Assembly: GCA_014584345.1 (NCBI GenBank)
Contig: JACTNB010000032.1
Location: forward strand, 1-59,962
From: Planctomycetota bacterium
GTDB lineage: Bacteria > Planctomycetota > Planctomycetia > Planctomycetales > Planctomycetaceae
DNA length: 59,962 nt
Direction of reading: 5' to 3'
A program made the position numbers and the translations under genes. Positions 19,039 through 27,826 of this stretch are shown in pieces (the stretch's first letter is position 1; the number at the start of each line of letters is the position of its first letter). Under the pieces are notes generated by a model, which was not told the origin of the DNA, searched no databases, and saw only the letters and a list, made by a program, of their open reading frames with translations.

Positions 19039-20199
19039 ATGTCGCGGTGGGGGCTACTGGCGGTGTTGCTGGGAGTGATCATGGTGACGGGGGCCTGTTT
19101 CTGGTGGCCCAGTTCGCCTGTGTCCTCGGTACCGTCCTTTGCCCCGCAATACGGCTCGACGGATCAATGGCTGTCCTACCTGGACCAGCATTTTGCCCGG
19201 GATGAATCGTGCCGGGAATGTCATCGCCAGGAATACGACGCTCATCAGCGATCCGGACATTCTCGGACAGCACGCTGGATGGAACAAACAGACCAGGCAG
19301 CCGAATTGCACGGCACACACTATCCGGACCCTCGGCGCCAGCAGGTGCTGGAGTTCGCGTTGCGCGAGGAGGGCTTCTTTGTGGGAGTCCGCGGAACGGA
19401 TGCGGAACCGATATTTCCAGTTCACTGGCTGATCGGTTCGGGAACGCATGCGCACACCCCTCTTTCGATCGATCCCGTATCCGGTCGTGGGGTAGAATTC
19501 CGCTGGAGCTGGTTTGCGGGGGAATGTGCCTGGGGCTTGACGCCGGATCACGAGCGATTCGACGACTACCGCGAGGGAACGCTGGAAACCTTTGGGCGCC
19601 CAATGGACCAGCAACAGGCTCTGGCCTGCCTGGGATGCCATGCCACGGTGACACCACCTCGTCAAGTACGTCCGACGCGTCAGGCCATTATTGCCAATAT
19701 CGGCTGCGAACGATGTCATGGCCCGCGCAAGGCCCATGTGGAACAGGCCCGGCTGGGAAGACCGGAAGACTCTCCTCCCCTGTTGACCTACACTACTCCC
19801 GAACAGTCGATTCGCCAGTGCGCGCAGTGTCATCGGGACGAATCCAACACACCAGCCGACAGTAAGCCGGAGACGCTGGCACGTTACCAGCCCTACGGCT
19901 TATTGAAAAGTCGATGTTACCTGGAAAGCGACAAAAGCCTCTCCTGCATGACCTGCCACGATCCCCACGACCGCACTTCGACCGACCGTACCCGTTACAT
20001 TCAGACCTGCCTGAAATGCCACACTGGCCCCGCGCAAACCCCCTGCTCCATCGAACCCGCCGGGGATTGTGTGAAGTGCCATATGCCCGCTGTCGAGTGG
20101 GTTTCGGGAATCAAGTTTCACGATCACTGGATTCGTCGGCCCACCGAAATCAATTCCCCAGCTACCCGCGGGGACCAGTCCACTGGAGCAACTCCATGA
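19039..20199 (+). CDS. Heptaheme c-type cytochrome
   Basis: 386 aa, started at the ATG at 19039 because GGGAGTGAAG precedes it. A membrane/signal helix (LLAVLLGVIMVTGACFWW) leads to an extracytoplasmic protein with seven CXXCH heme sites: CRECH, CLGCH, CERCH, CAQCH, CMTCH, CLKCH and CVKCH. The spacing and the HXXH-like GPRKAH after the third site resemble the cytochrome c554/multiheme family found with TPR proteins. It is the first gene of a five-gene operon in which all stops overlap the next start by 4 nt. The role is probably electron transfer, with the partner unknown. Confidence 0.9.
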   Translation: MSRWGLLAVLLGVIMVTGACFWWPSSPVSSVPSFAPQYGSTDQWLSYLDQHFARDESCRECHRQEYDAHQRSGHSRTARWMEQTDQAAELHGTHYPDPRRQQVLEFALREEGFFVGVRGTDAEPIFPVHWLIGSGTHAHTPLSIDPVSGRGVEFRWSWFAGECAWGLTPDHERFDDYREGTLETFGRPMDQQQALACLGCHATVTPPRQVRPTRQAIIANIGCERCHGPRKAHVEQARLGRPEDSPPLLTYTTPEQSIRQCAQCHRDESNTPADSKPETLARYQPYGLLKSRCYLESDKSLSCMTCHDPHDRTSTDRTRYIQTCLKCHTGPAQTPCSIEPAGDCVKCHMPAVEWVSGIKFHDHWIRRPTEINSPATRGDQSTGATP

Positions 20200-22496
20200 A
20201 ACCGGTACTGCTTCTTCTGGCAGGGATCGTGCTTTCAATTGTCGGGCTGGACTTCTGCTGGAACGCGACTCCCAGGAAAAGGGCTGAGTTCTCCGATCTG
20301 CCCCAAGCGGGCACGGTGCAACCTGTGTTCATGACAGAGTTACCACGCTTGCCGGATCGAGTCGATTATGAAACAGAGATTCTTCCCGTATTGCATGCCG
20401 CATGCATGCAATGCCATGCCGGAGCCAGTGACGGTGCACTACCAGATTTTCGACAGGAACCAGCGGACTGGCTCTCCTGGCTGATTCCGCATGAAGCATT
20501 CCCGCAGGGATGCCAAGGCGAGAATTGCGTATTTTCAAAAGGTCACTGGCAGTTGATACGACGTTGGATTGCCGAGGGAGCCTACTGGCCCAAGCCTGGG
20601 CCAAGAATCTCGCGCGACTGGGACCATGAGACTCAAAATCACTGGGCCTTCGCCCCATTGCGCAAACCCGCCATTCCCGAGATTCGAGCCCGTGATCGGA
20701 TCCGCAATCCCATCGATGCCTTCATTTTGAGCCGCCTGGAGGCTGTGGGACTGGAAATGGAACAATCGGCGAGAACGGAGCAGCTTGTCCGACGACTATG
20801 TCTGGCCGTGACGGGCCTGGTGCCGACACGAGCGCAAATCGAGCAATACGCCGCGGCCGATCATTACGAACTCGACCAGTTTGTCGAGGAGTTGCTGAAC
20901 GACGTAGGATACGGCGAACATTGGGGCCGTTACTGGTTGGACGTTGCACGCTATGCGGACACGAATGGTTACGAGGACGATGGCCTGAAGCCCGATGCAT
21001 GGAAATATCGCGACTGGGTAATCCAGGCAATGAATGCGGATTTACCCTATGATGAATTTGTCGTGAAGCAACTGGCTGGTGATTTGCTGCCACAGGCAAG
21101 TCCGCAGGATTTTATCGCGGTGGGATTTCTGCGTCTGGGCGTCTGGGACAGTGAGCCGAACGACGCTTTGCAAGACCGATTCGAGCAACTGGACGAAATC
21201 GTCAGCACCTGCGGCCTGGTTTTCATGGGATTATCCGTCGGCTGCGCACGCTGCCACGATCATCCCGAGGAGCCAGTCACCGCGCAGGATTATTATCGCA
21301 TGGTGGGGCTGTTCGATGGCTTGGTCCGTCCGACCAAGGGTCGCCTGGAGGAGGTCGCCCCTTCGGGTACGTCGGCTCAACTTATGAAAGCGGAAAGGCT
21401 TCAGCAGCAGCAACGGGTATTACAGCGGGAAGCACTGCTGGAAAAGAACGACTTGCGGGCAAAGGAACTGAGACAGCAGGCGAACGCGCTGGAGGCACAA
21501 GCACAACTGGAATCGGCCTACCGGCTTGTCGAAACCGAGGAACCGCGGGCCCCCACTCGGCTGCTGTTGCGGGGAGACGTAACTCGTCCCGGCGAAAGGA
21601 TTCCGGCAGGCATTCCCGCGATCCTGGCGGATGAATCATGGTGGGAAGCCTCGAGTGACCGATTACGATTGGCCAAGTGGCTGACAGAACAACAGCAGGG
21701 TTTGACGGCCCGACTGCTGGTCAACCGCATCTGGAGATGGCATTTCGGTCGCGGGCTTTGTCCTTCGGCAACCCAACTGGGACTCGGCAGCGAACCTCCC
21801 ACGCATCCCGAACTATTGGAATGGCTCGCGGCGTGGTTTGTATACGAAGCGGACTGGTCGCTCAAAAAGCTGCATCATCTGATTCTGACCAGCGCCACCT
21901 TTCGCGCGGGGAGTGCCGCCTCCTCACTGCCAGGTCGCAGGCATTTGTTCGGTGAATTTCCGCCTCGTCCCCTGAGAGCCGAGGAAATTCACGATTCGCT
22001 GTTGTTAATTTCCGGTCAGCTTTCACGCCGTCTCCACGGGCCGCCCGATTACCCCTTCCTGCCGGAAAATCTGCTGGCCACGCTCCCCGAACGTGGTGCC
22101 TGGTCAAATCCGACGGTTGAACGACGACGGGCAATTTACCAGATCGTCAAACGGAATTTGCCACATCCGTTTCTGGAAGCATTCCACTTTCCCGTCGGCC
22201 AGGGAACGTGTGTGACTCGCTCCAGTTTTTCAGATGCCTCGCAGGCCACCTCGCTCTGGTACGGCGATTTCAGCCGGGAATGCGCAGCGCGCTGGGCGGA
22301 TCAAATGATGGCGACCCCCTACCCGAACCGTGAGATGCTGCTGGACGAGGCCTTCCTTGCGGCACTCGGCAGGTATCCCGTCGACGAGGAAAAGTGCTTG
22401 TTGTCGAATCATCTGACAAGTTCCGACGAACATTCGGGACTACGCGAATTGTGTCTGGTCCTGTTCAACCTTCATGAATTTCAGTGTGCCCCATGA
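20196..22496 (+). CDS. DUF1549/DUF1553 protein with N-terminal heme motif (PSD1 family)
   Basis: 766 aa. The true start is the ATG at 20196, overlapping the cytochrome stop in ATGA; upstream sequence is only open by chance. A short signal helix (LLLLAGIVLSIVGLDFCW) is followed by one CMQCH cytochrome site near residue 70. A DUF1549 block comes next (about 170-370: NPIDAFILSRLEAVGL, GRYWLDVARYADTNGYE, WVIQAMNADLPYDEF). A coiled stretch follows, then DUF1553 (LLVNRIWRWHFGRGL, SLKKLHHLILTSATFR, GQLSRRLHG). These families are planctomycete/verrucomicrobial, extracytoplasmic and functionally uncharacterised. They normally pair with DUF1501, as here. Confidence 0.93.
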   Translation: MKPVLLLLAGIVLSIVGLDFCWNATPRKRAEFSDLPQAGTVQPVFMTELPRLPDRVDYETEILPVLHAACMQCHAGASDGALPDFRQEPADWLSWLIPHEAFPQGCQGENCVFSKGHWQLIRRWIAEGAYWPKPGPRISRDWDHETQNHWAFAPLRKPAIPEIRARDRIRNPIDAFILSRLEAVGLEMEQSARTEQLVRRLCLAVTGLVPTRAQIEQYAAADHYELDQFVEELLNDVGYGEHWGRYWLDVARYADTNGYEDDGLKPDAWKYRDWVIQAMNADLPYDEFVVKQLAGDLLPQASPQDFIAVGFLRLGVWDSEPNDALQDRFEQLDEIVSTCGLVFMGLSVGCARCHDHPEEPVTAQDYYRMVGLFDGLVRPTKGRLEEVAPSGTSAQLMKAERLQQQQRVLQREALLEKNDLRAKELRQQANALEAQAQLESAYRLVETEEPRAPTRLLLRGDVTRPGERIPAGIPAILADESWWEASSDRLRLAKWLTEQQQGLTARLLVNRIWRWHFGRGLCPSATQLGLGSEPPTHPELLEWLAAWFVYEADWSLKKLHHLILTSATFRAGSAASSLPGRRHLFGEFPPRPLRAEEIHDSLLLISGQLSRRLHGPPDYPFLPENLLATLPERGAWSNPTVERRRAIYQIVKRNLPHPFLEAFHFPVGQGTCVTRSSFSDASQATSLWYGDFSRECAARWADQMMATPYPNREMLLDEAFLAALGRYPVDEEKCLLSNHLTSSDEHSGLRELCLVLFNLHEFQCAP

Positions 22497-23899
22497 TGAT
22501 TGCCTGCCCGACACATACTCTGGAATGGACGCGCCGCCGCTGGCTGGGCTGGGGGGGACACAGTGGGTTGTTGTCGCTGGTAGCCATGCTCGGCAATACC
22601 CCCTGCCCAGGGGAACACTCGGAACAGCGGCCATCCCGGGCCACTCGTGTCGTGTTTTTCTTCATGAATGGCGGTCCCAGCCACATCGATACCTTCGACC
22701 CCAAACCTGCCCTTGCCCATCTGGATGGAACCAACTACACGGGGGAAGTGAACATCAACTCCGGCATGCGTGTCGCGGGGACTTTGTGGAAATCGGATTT
22801 CAAGTTTCAGCGTTGTGGTGAAAGCGGGTTGGAGATCAGCGAGTTGTACCCCGAGTTGAGTCGACGGGCTGATGACTTATGTATTATCCGTTCGATGCAC
22901 ACCCCCTCGTCCCTGCATGCCCCCGCGCTGCTGCAAATGAACACGGGACAAACGCGACTGGGAGCCGCCAGTCTGGGGGCCTGGATCGAATATGCAACGG
23001 GGCCTCAGGAAGAAAGCTTGCCCCCGTTTGTGGTGATGCTGGATCACCGGGGGGGCCCGATCAATGGGCATGGAAACTGGTCGACCGGCAAACTCCCGGT
23101 CTCCTCTCCCGCGCGTATTCGCTCCCCGGAACACCCCTTTGAGATTTCGAATGCCAGCGATGAACTCGCAATGGACGAAACGCGGATGCAAGAACTGCTT
23201 CGCAAGCTCAACAGCAGTCACCTCGGACGGGCCGCCCCGGATGCCCAGCGGCAGTCGCGGGACCGCTCGTACGAACTAGCCTGGCGAATGCGCCGCGGCG
23301 TTCCCGAAGCCGTGAATTTGTCTCGAGAAACACTTGAAACCCAGCAACGCTACGGCATTCATCGCCCCGAATCGCGGGAATTCGGCCTGCGTTGCCTGTT
23401 GGCTCGTCGCATGCTGGAGCGGGGAGTCCGTTACGTTCAGATCTACTCGGGTGGAGGCGCGCAACGAGACACATGGGACAGCCATGGCGGCAACGTCGAG
23501 CGGCATCGCCAGTTTGCGGGAGAAACCGATCGCCCCATCGCCGCTTTTCTCGAGGATTTGCGGCTTACAGGACTATGGGATGAAACCCTGGTGATCTGGG
23601 GTGGAGAATTTGGACGCACTCCGACACGCGAAGCGAATACCAACGGCCGCGACCACAATCCGCATGGCTTTTCCATCTGGTTGGCGGGAGGACCGATTCG
23701 CGGAGGACAAGCGATAGGCGCGACCGATGAACTCGGAATCGAAGCCGTGGAGACCCCCTGCCATGTCGCGGATCTGCACGCCACCATCCTGCACGCCTTA
23801 GGGAAGGACCACTCGTGCCTGAACTATGACGATCACGGAACGGAACTCAGTCTCACCGGCACGACTCCCTGCCGGGTCATTACGGAGGCACTTGCGTGA
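22493..23899 (+). CDS. DUF1501 protein (sulfatase-like fold)
   Basis: 468 aa, starting at the ATG at 22493 that overlaps the previous stop. The N-terminus carries a Tat-style RRRWLGWGG signal. The mature protein has the DUF1501 hallmarks FFFMNGGPSHIDTFDPKP, VYIQIYSGGGAQRDTWDSH-like (here VRYVQIYSGGGAQRDTWD) and WGGEFGRTPT near the C-terminus. The family belongs to the alkaline-phosphatase-like superfamily but lacks formylglycine; its activity is unknown. It is co-encoded with DUF1549/DUF1553 in most planctomycetes, which supports a joint extracytoplasmic role. Confidence 0.93.
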   Translation: MMIACPTHTLEWTRRRWLGWGGHSGLLSLVAMLGNTPCPGEHSEQRPSRATRVVFFFMNGGPSHIDTFDPKPALAHLDGTNYTGEVNINSGMRVAGTLWKSDFKFQRCGESGLEISELYPELSRRADDLCIIRSMHTPSSLHAPALLQMNTGQTRLGAASLGAWIEYATGPQEESLPPFVVMLDHRGGPINGHGNWSTGKLPVSSPARIRSPEHPFEISNASDELAMDETRMQELLRKLNSSHLGRAAPDAQRQSRDRSYELAWRMRRGVPEAVNLSRETLETQQRYGIHRPESREFGLRCLLARRMLERGVRYVQIYSGGGAQRDTWDSHGGNVERHRQFAGETDRPIAAFLEDLRLTGLWDETLVIWGGEFGRTPTREANTNGRDHNPHGFSIWLAGGPIRGGQAIGATDELGIEAVETPCHVADLHATILHALGKDHSCLNYDDHGTELSLTGTTPCRVITEALA

Positions 23900-24939
23900 C
23901 TCAATTGATCGTAACGACAACGACCTACCCGGCCGGTTCGAAGGCCTCCGTGGTTCAAGCAGCTGCACAAACGGCGAAGCTGCCATACCTGCTTGGCCCT
24001 TGGCTGGATCTGATTTTTCTGGCGAATCTGTACTGGCCCGCTCTGTTCATGGTCGCTCACCTGGGAGGCACGGAAGTCGAAGGACGTTTGTTGTTCTGGC
24101 AAGTCTATTTCATCACGGCGCCGCATCGCTGGATCACGTTGCTGCTTGTGGCTTGCGATCGGCACAAGACGCACGGACGCGAAGGGCGGTTTCTCGGTTT
24201 GACTAGTGTGATTATTCTGGTCTGCCTGCTCTGGCAGGCCGGTTCCTCCACCCTGCTCTGCCTGGGGGTTGTTGATTACCTGTGGAACGCGTGGCACTTT
24301 GCGTCGCAACATCATGGAATTCACCGCATTTACGAGCGAAGATGCGAACGGGCAACATCCCAAGCTTCGGTCTTCACGGAAAAACTGTTATTTCGAGGCT
24401 TTCTGTTGTACGTTATCGCCAGGGTAGCGGGCTTCGGCTGGACCAGCAGTGAATGGCTGAATGGATGGCAGGCAACCTCGCTCGACCCCTTCATCGCCAT
24501 CATCCCGGCCATGTTTCTGCTCAAGCAATTCCAAACCATCCGCTCCAGGGACAGACTCTGGAATTCCGCGTATCTGATCAGCGTGATGGTCTTGTTTTCC
24601 GCTCTGCTGGCCGCGGCTCACTGGGAACGACGTACGCTCATGATCCAATTGGCTCTCTGTTCAGCGGTATTTCATTCGATCGAATACATGGGCATCGTAA
24701 CCTGGGCGTCCACCACGCCACGTTATACACAACGCATCGACCTGTTCGGCAAGCTGGCCCGCCAATGGGGATTGTTCCTGGTTTTCTTTGTGCTGTTTCT
24801 AGGGCTTTCCAATTACATTTTGGCACATGGAAACCCCGATCTATGGATTTTGATCAACCTGATCGTGGCTTTTCTGCATTATGCATTCGACGGCATGATC
24901 TGGAAGTCTCGTCCGCAAGTACAGGGAAACGTGACGTGA
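23896..24939 (+). CDS. Polytopic membrane protein, unknown function
   Basis: 347 aa, with GTG start at 23896 in a GTGA overlap with the DUF1501 stop. It has about eight to nine hydrophobic helices (for example PYLLGPWLDLIFLANLYWPA, LTSVIILVCLLWQAG and LFLVFFVLFLGLSNYILA). Conserved-looking His residues (ASQHHGIHRIYERR and TAPHRWITL) could bind metal or heme, similar in arrangement to integral-membrane di-iron or heme proteins; this is inference. Nothing identifies a substrate. Its position between the PSD1/DUF1501 genes and the TPR gene, with overlapping starts, shows it is made with them. Confidence 0.85.
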   Translation: MTQLIVTTTTYPAGSKASVVQAAAQTAKLPYLLGPWLDLIFLANLYWPALFMVAHLGGTEVEGRLLFWQVYFITAPHRWITLLLVACDRHKTHGREGRFLGLTSVIILVCLLWQAGSSTLLCLGVVDYLWNAWHFASQHHGIHRIYERRCERATSQASVFTEKLLFRGFLLYVIARVAGFGWTSSEWLNGWQATSLDPFIAIIPAMFLLKQFQTIRSRDRLWNSAYLISVMVLFSALLAAAHWERRTLMIQLALCSAVFHSIEYMGIVTWASTTPRYTQRIDLFGKLARQWGLFLVFFVLFLGLSNYILAHGNPDLWILINLIVAFLHYAFDGMIWKSRPQVQGNVT

Positions 24940-26189
24940 ATTCCTTGTTGACTTCACCGCCATCTGGCGGCAGTACCAGCCGTTCATGGAACATCGCCTT
25001 GTTCGTGAGTTTGCTGCTGGCCTTGGCTCTGGCACTCGCCAATGTCCCCGGGTTCCTCGCCTCGACGTTTGGACGCGCTGATATTTTCGGTGTGACCTGC
25101 CTTGCGGCGTTGCCCCTTGCCTGCTGGCTCGCACAGCGATCCTCAACGAAAATAGTCTCCAGGTCCTGGGGGCTTTTGAATGTCGCCATCGCCACCGCAA
25201 GCGGGTGGTGGCTTTTTCAGCAACCAGACCCTGCCAGTGGCCCCGAGTCCCTGCCCAGACTCTGGATTGCTATTGTGGCGACGGTCTCTACCAGCAGCAT
25301 GCTGGCAATCCTCTGGCAAACACGATCCCAACCACGAAACAACAAATCGCAGGTACTAACCGGCCTGGTACTTCTGATGCAGGCGATACTCATTCCTGCT
25401 GCCTATGCAGATTCCGTTTCACGCGAACTGCAAGAACAACTGGGAGAAGCATTGGCTTCGCAACGGATCGTGCATAGCCTGCATCTGGCACGGACATTAC
25501 TGATGATCGCCCCCCGGGCAGAAGTACATGAACTCTCGCTTACCGAACTTGCACGGGAACTTGATTCTCACGTTCGAGCATTGGATGCCTCTCTGGCAAG
25601 GCCACAAACCTCCTCGACCACTCCTCGAGAAGCAGGACAAAAGGTAGCCATTTTGATCCAACTGGAGCGAAACCATGAAGCCTTGGATCTCTTGCAGGAA
25701 CTCCTCCCCTGGCCCGAAACAGGGCCTATTGCACTGGACTATTGCGGACTGTGCTGCCAGCGACTCGGTCGCTGGAAAGAGAGTCGTGACTGGTACGAAA
25801 AATCCCGCCAGACCTGGGAACGAATCCCCGCCAATGATCAACGCACGCAGGCATTGGTGAGCGCCTATTTGGGCATAGCCTATGCCGAACGGCAGATGGA
25901 CCACCCCGTCAATGCCCAAAAAGCCTATGCCTCTGCACTGAAGATACGTCCATCCGCAGAGATCCATTTTCTGCTGGCAAGGTTACACGAACAACAGGAA
26001 CAGACCGCCTCAGCCCGCTATCATCTCGATCAGGCCTTAACTATCGCCCCTGGGGAATTCCAAAGCGAAGCACGCGAACTTCTGCATAAAATGTCCCTCA
26101 CTCACTTTGGCTGCCTACTATTCACCCGACCAGCCCCCCCCATCGCCCCATCGGAACAGACACACGAAATGCAGCAACCTCGTGACTGA
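24936..26189 (+). CDS. Membrane-anchored TPR protein
   Basis: 417 aa, with GTG start at 24936 in GTGA overlap with the previous stop; the long open frame upstream from 24453 is a shadow. Three to four membrane helices occupy the first 135 residues. The second half is helical repeats of TPR type (KVAILIQLERNHEALDLLQE, DYCGLCCQRLGRWKESRDWY, AYLGIAYAERQMDHPVNAQK and FLLARLHEQQEQTASARYHL). It ends the five-gene operon. A scaffold role for the cytochrome/PSD1 module is likely but inferred. Confidence 0.82.
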   Translation: MNSLLTSPPSGGSTSRSWNIALFVSLLLALALALANVPGFLASTFGRADIFGVTCLAALPLACWLAQRSSTKIVSRSWGLLNVAIATASGWWLFQQPDPASGPESLPRLWIAIVATVSTSSMLAILWQTRSQPRNNKSQVLTGLVLLMQAILIPAAYADSVSRELQEQLGEALASQRIVHSLHLARTLLMIAPRAEVHELSLTELARELDSHVRALDASLARPQTSSTTPREAGQKVAILIQLERNHEALDLLQELLPWPETGPIALDYCGLCCQRLGRWKESRDWYEKSRQTWERIPANDQRTQALVSAYLGIAYAERQMDHPVNAQKAYASALKIRPSAEIHFLLARLHEQQEQTASARYHLDQALTIAPGEFQSEARELLHKMSLTHFGCLLFTRPAPPIAPSEQTHEMQQPRD

Positions 26190-26426
26190 TTCCAGCAAAT
26201 TTTCCGCCGTGGCCCCCAGCACCCAGAAACAACACCACCCACCTCGGCACACATAACGCCATATCTCTCTACACAGAAAGATGTTACAAAAACACTCCAT
26301 ATACAGAAATTCTTGCAAAATGAGATTTTTTACAAGATCCTCGTTTACTTGATTTCAAATCCACCCGATAATACAATCCCCTCCTTGAAGGCAAACCACT
26401 CGATGCTTTGCTTCAAAATAAATTAT
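26190..26426 (+). other. AT-rich spacer before the tRNA
   Basis: 237 nt with no gene. The last 120 nt are AT-rich (around 60-70 percent by eye) and probably contain the promoter of the tRNA-Asn. Confidence 0.5.
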
Positions 26427-26502
<76 letters not shown>

Positions 26503-26539
26503 TTCGGTCGTTCTGCGAACGCAGAGACCCACCAGTTAA

Positions 26540-26573
26540 CGCCCGGAACCCGATATTCGGGCTCCGGGCGTTT
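26540..26573 (+). terminator. Terminator hairpin after tRNA-Asn
   Basis: CGCCCGGA (26540-26547) pairs with TCCGGGCG (26563-26570), and CCCGA pairs with TCGGG across one mismatch with a TAT loop. TTT follows. The short T-run makes it a moderate terminator. Confidence 0.7.
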
Positions 26574-26845
26574 CGCGTAAATAGCGATGGCACAAAAGGA
26601 TTTGCGTCGACAAACGCGGGAGCCAAACTCTCTCCGGTTCGAGAGAGTCCAACCGGGATCGGGGAGTAACCCTCAAGGTTTCGTTCGGATCTCAGATTTT
26701 GGCGTCAAAACTCTCAAACTCTCGGATTAACAGACCTCTCGGGGTTAACAGGGTGGTCCCGTTAAGACTCCGAAAATGAACGCTCTCGAATCCTCAGTCT
26801 TGTTGAACAGAGTGGCCGCCACCCCAGTCGCGTTGAGCCATGTAA
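26574..26845 (+). other. Spacer with short repeats at the edge of the accessory region
   Basis: 272 nt without a gene. It holds the first copy of the AGTTAACA/GGTCCC-type motif (GTTAACAGGGTGGTCCC at 26744-26760) and several partial echoes of it (GATTAACAGACC, GAGTAACCC). Confidence 0.5.
26744..26760 (+). repeat. Intercassette motif, copy A
   Basis: GTTAACAGGGTGGTCCC. The same pattern recurs at 27804, 29099 and 30485, each time in the gap between neighbouring genes. Confidence 0.55.
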
Positions 26846-27109
26846 ATGACGATACCCGCTGACGTTTCCGACACATCTGACGAGGCCCTCGCGGTCCAGT
26901 TGGAGTGCCTGCGTCGGATGTCTCCCCACGAGCGATTGCGAAGGGCCTGTGCCTGGTCGGGTCAGATTCGGCGGATGGCGTTTGACGCGATTCGCAGGCG
27001 TCACCCGGAATATTCTGAAGACGAAGTACGTCTGAGGTTCATCGAACTGACCTACGGCAAAGAACTGGCGGACGAGGTTCGAAACTGGCAACCGGAGGAG
27101 CGGCAGTGA
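26846..27109 (+). CDS. Small partner protein of a nucleotidyltransferase pair
   Basis: 87 aa, acidic at the start and then rich in Arg (MSPHERLRRACAWSGQIRRM), mostly helical. It is linked to the next gene by a 4-nt GTGA overlap, which suggests a two-component unit. The size, order and coupling resemble a toxin-antitoxin or AbiE-like arrangement. I do not recognise the family, so antitoxin or regulator is only a guess. The spacing to the ATG at 26846 gives no strong ribosome-binding site; an ATG at 26840 is immediately followed by a stop. Confidence 0.7.
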   Translation: MTIPADVSDTSDEALAVQLECLRRMSPHERLRRACAWSGQIRRMAFDAIRRRHPEYSEDEVRLRFIELTYGKELADEVRNWQPEERQ

Positions 27110-27702
27110 GTGACTACGACGATCTTGTCACTGCACTCTCGCCCGTTTCCGCGGCCCTCACCAAACTCGGCATTCGTCACTATGTTGGCGGCAGCGTTGC
27201 CAGCTCGTTTCACGGTGCTTCCCGATCCACGATGGATGTGGATCTCGTTGCCGACATGACGGACTCGGCCGTGTCCGAGTTTCTGAAATGCTTCGACCGG
27301 GACTTCTACCTCAGCGAAGCCGCGATCCGGGATGCGATCCAGCGAAAGTCCTGTTTCAACCTGATTCATCTCCCGACGTCCTTCAAGGTTGATGTCTTCG
27401 TCAGTCGTCAGCGACCGTTTGATCTCACCGCGATGAATCGTGCCACGATGGAACAGTTTGGTGACAACCATGTACTCGAGATTCATGTTGCCACCGCTGA
27501 GGACGCCATCATCAGTAAGCTGGAGTGGTACAGGAAGACCAACGAAACGTCTGAACGTCAGTGGGATGACGTGACGCGTTTACTGAAGTTGCTCGGTAAC
27601 GCCGCCGACATGGAGTATTTGACAGCGTCTGCCGAGTCTGTCGGCGTTGAGGATCTGCTGGAACGGCTCCTTCTTGAGGTCAACGACCCGAATTCGGATT
27701 GA
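27106..27702 (+). CDS. Nucleotidyltransferase-fold protein
   Basis: 198 aa, GTG start overlapping the previous stop. The N-terminal half shows the minimal nucleotidyltransferase pattern: YVGGSVASSFHGASRSTMDVD gives the GGS-X-D-X-D-type catalytic strand (GGSVA then DVD), followed by a third acidic strand in KVDVFVS. The C-terminal half is helical (AEDAIISKLEWYRKTNETSE), like the AbiEii/DUF6036-type proteins that act as NTP transferases, some of which are toxins in toxin-antitoxin or abortive-infection pairs. Here the partner would be the 87-aa protein. Target unknown. Confidence 0.8.
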   Translation: MSDYDDLVTALSPVSAALTKLGIRHYVGGSVASSFHGASRSTMDVDLVADMTDSAVSEFLKCFDRDFYLSEAAIRDAIQRKSCFNLIHLPTSFKVDVFVSRQRPFDLTAMNRATMEQFGDNHVLEIHVATAEDAIISKLEWYRKTNETSERQWDDVTRLLKLLGNAADMEYLTASAESVGVEDLLERLLLEVNDPNSD

Positions 27703-27803
27703 TTTGGCCCCAAAAGTCCCTGATGCCGGCGCTGACAGGTTCCCGTTGCACACCAGATTATCGATCCAATACTCTCGGAATCTCTGATCAACAGGTGTCT
27801 GAA

Positions 27804-27821
27804 AGTTAACAAACTGATCCC
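27804..27821 (+). repeat. Intercassette motif, copy B
   Basis: AGTTAACAAACTGATCCC, just upstream of the 417-aa gene. It differs from copy D (AGTTAACAATCTGGTCCC) at three positions. Confidence 0.6.
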
Positions 27822-27826
27822 TTTCG

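Noticed and set aside
19914..20195. Long N-terminal extension of the DUF1549/1553 protein
   Set aside because: It overlaps the cytochrome coding sequence, is Pro/Arg/His-rich and lacks a signal; the ATG at 20196 in an ATGA overlap with a signal helix is much better.
24453..24935. N-terminal extension of the TPR protein
   Set aside because: It is a shadow frame of the membrane protein gene; the GTG at 24936 overlaps the stop like the other operon junctions.
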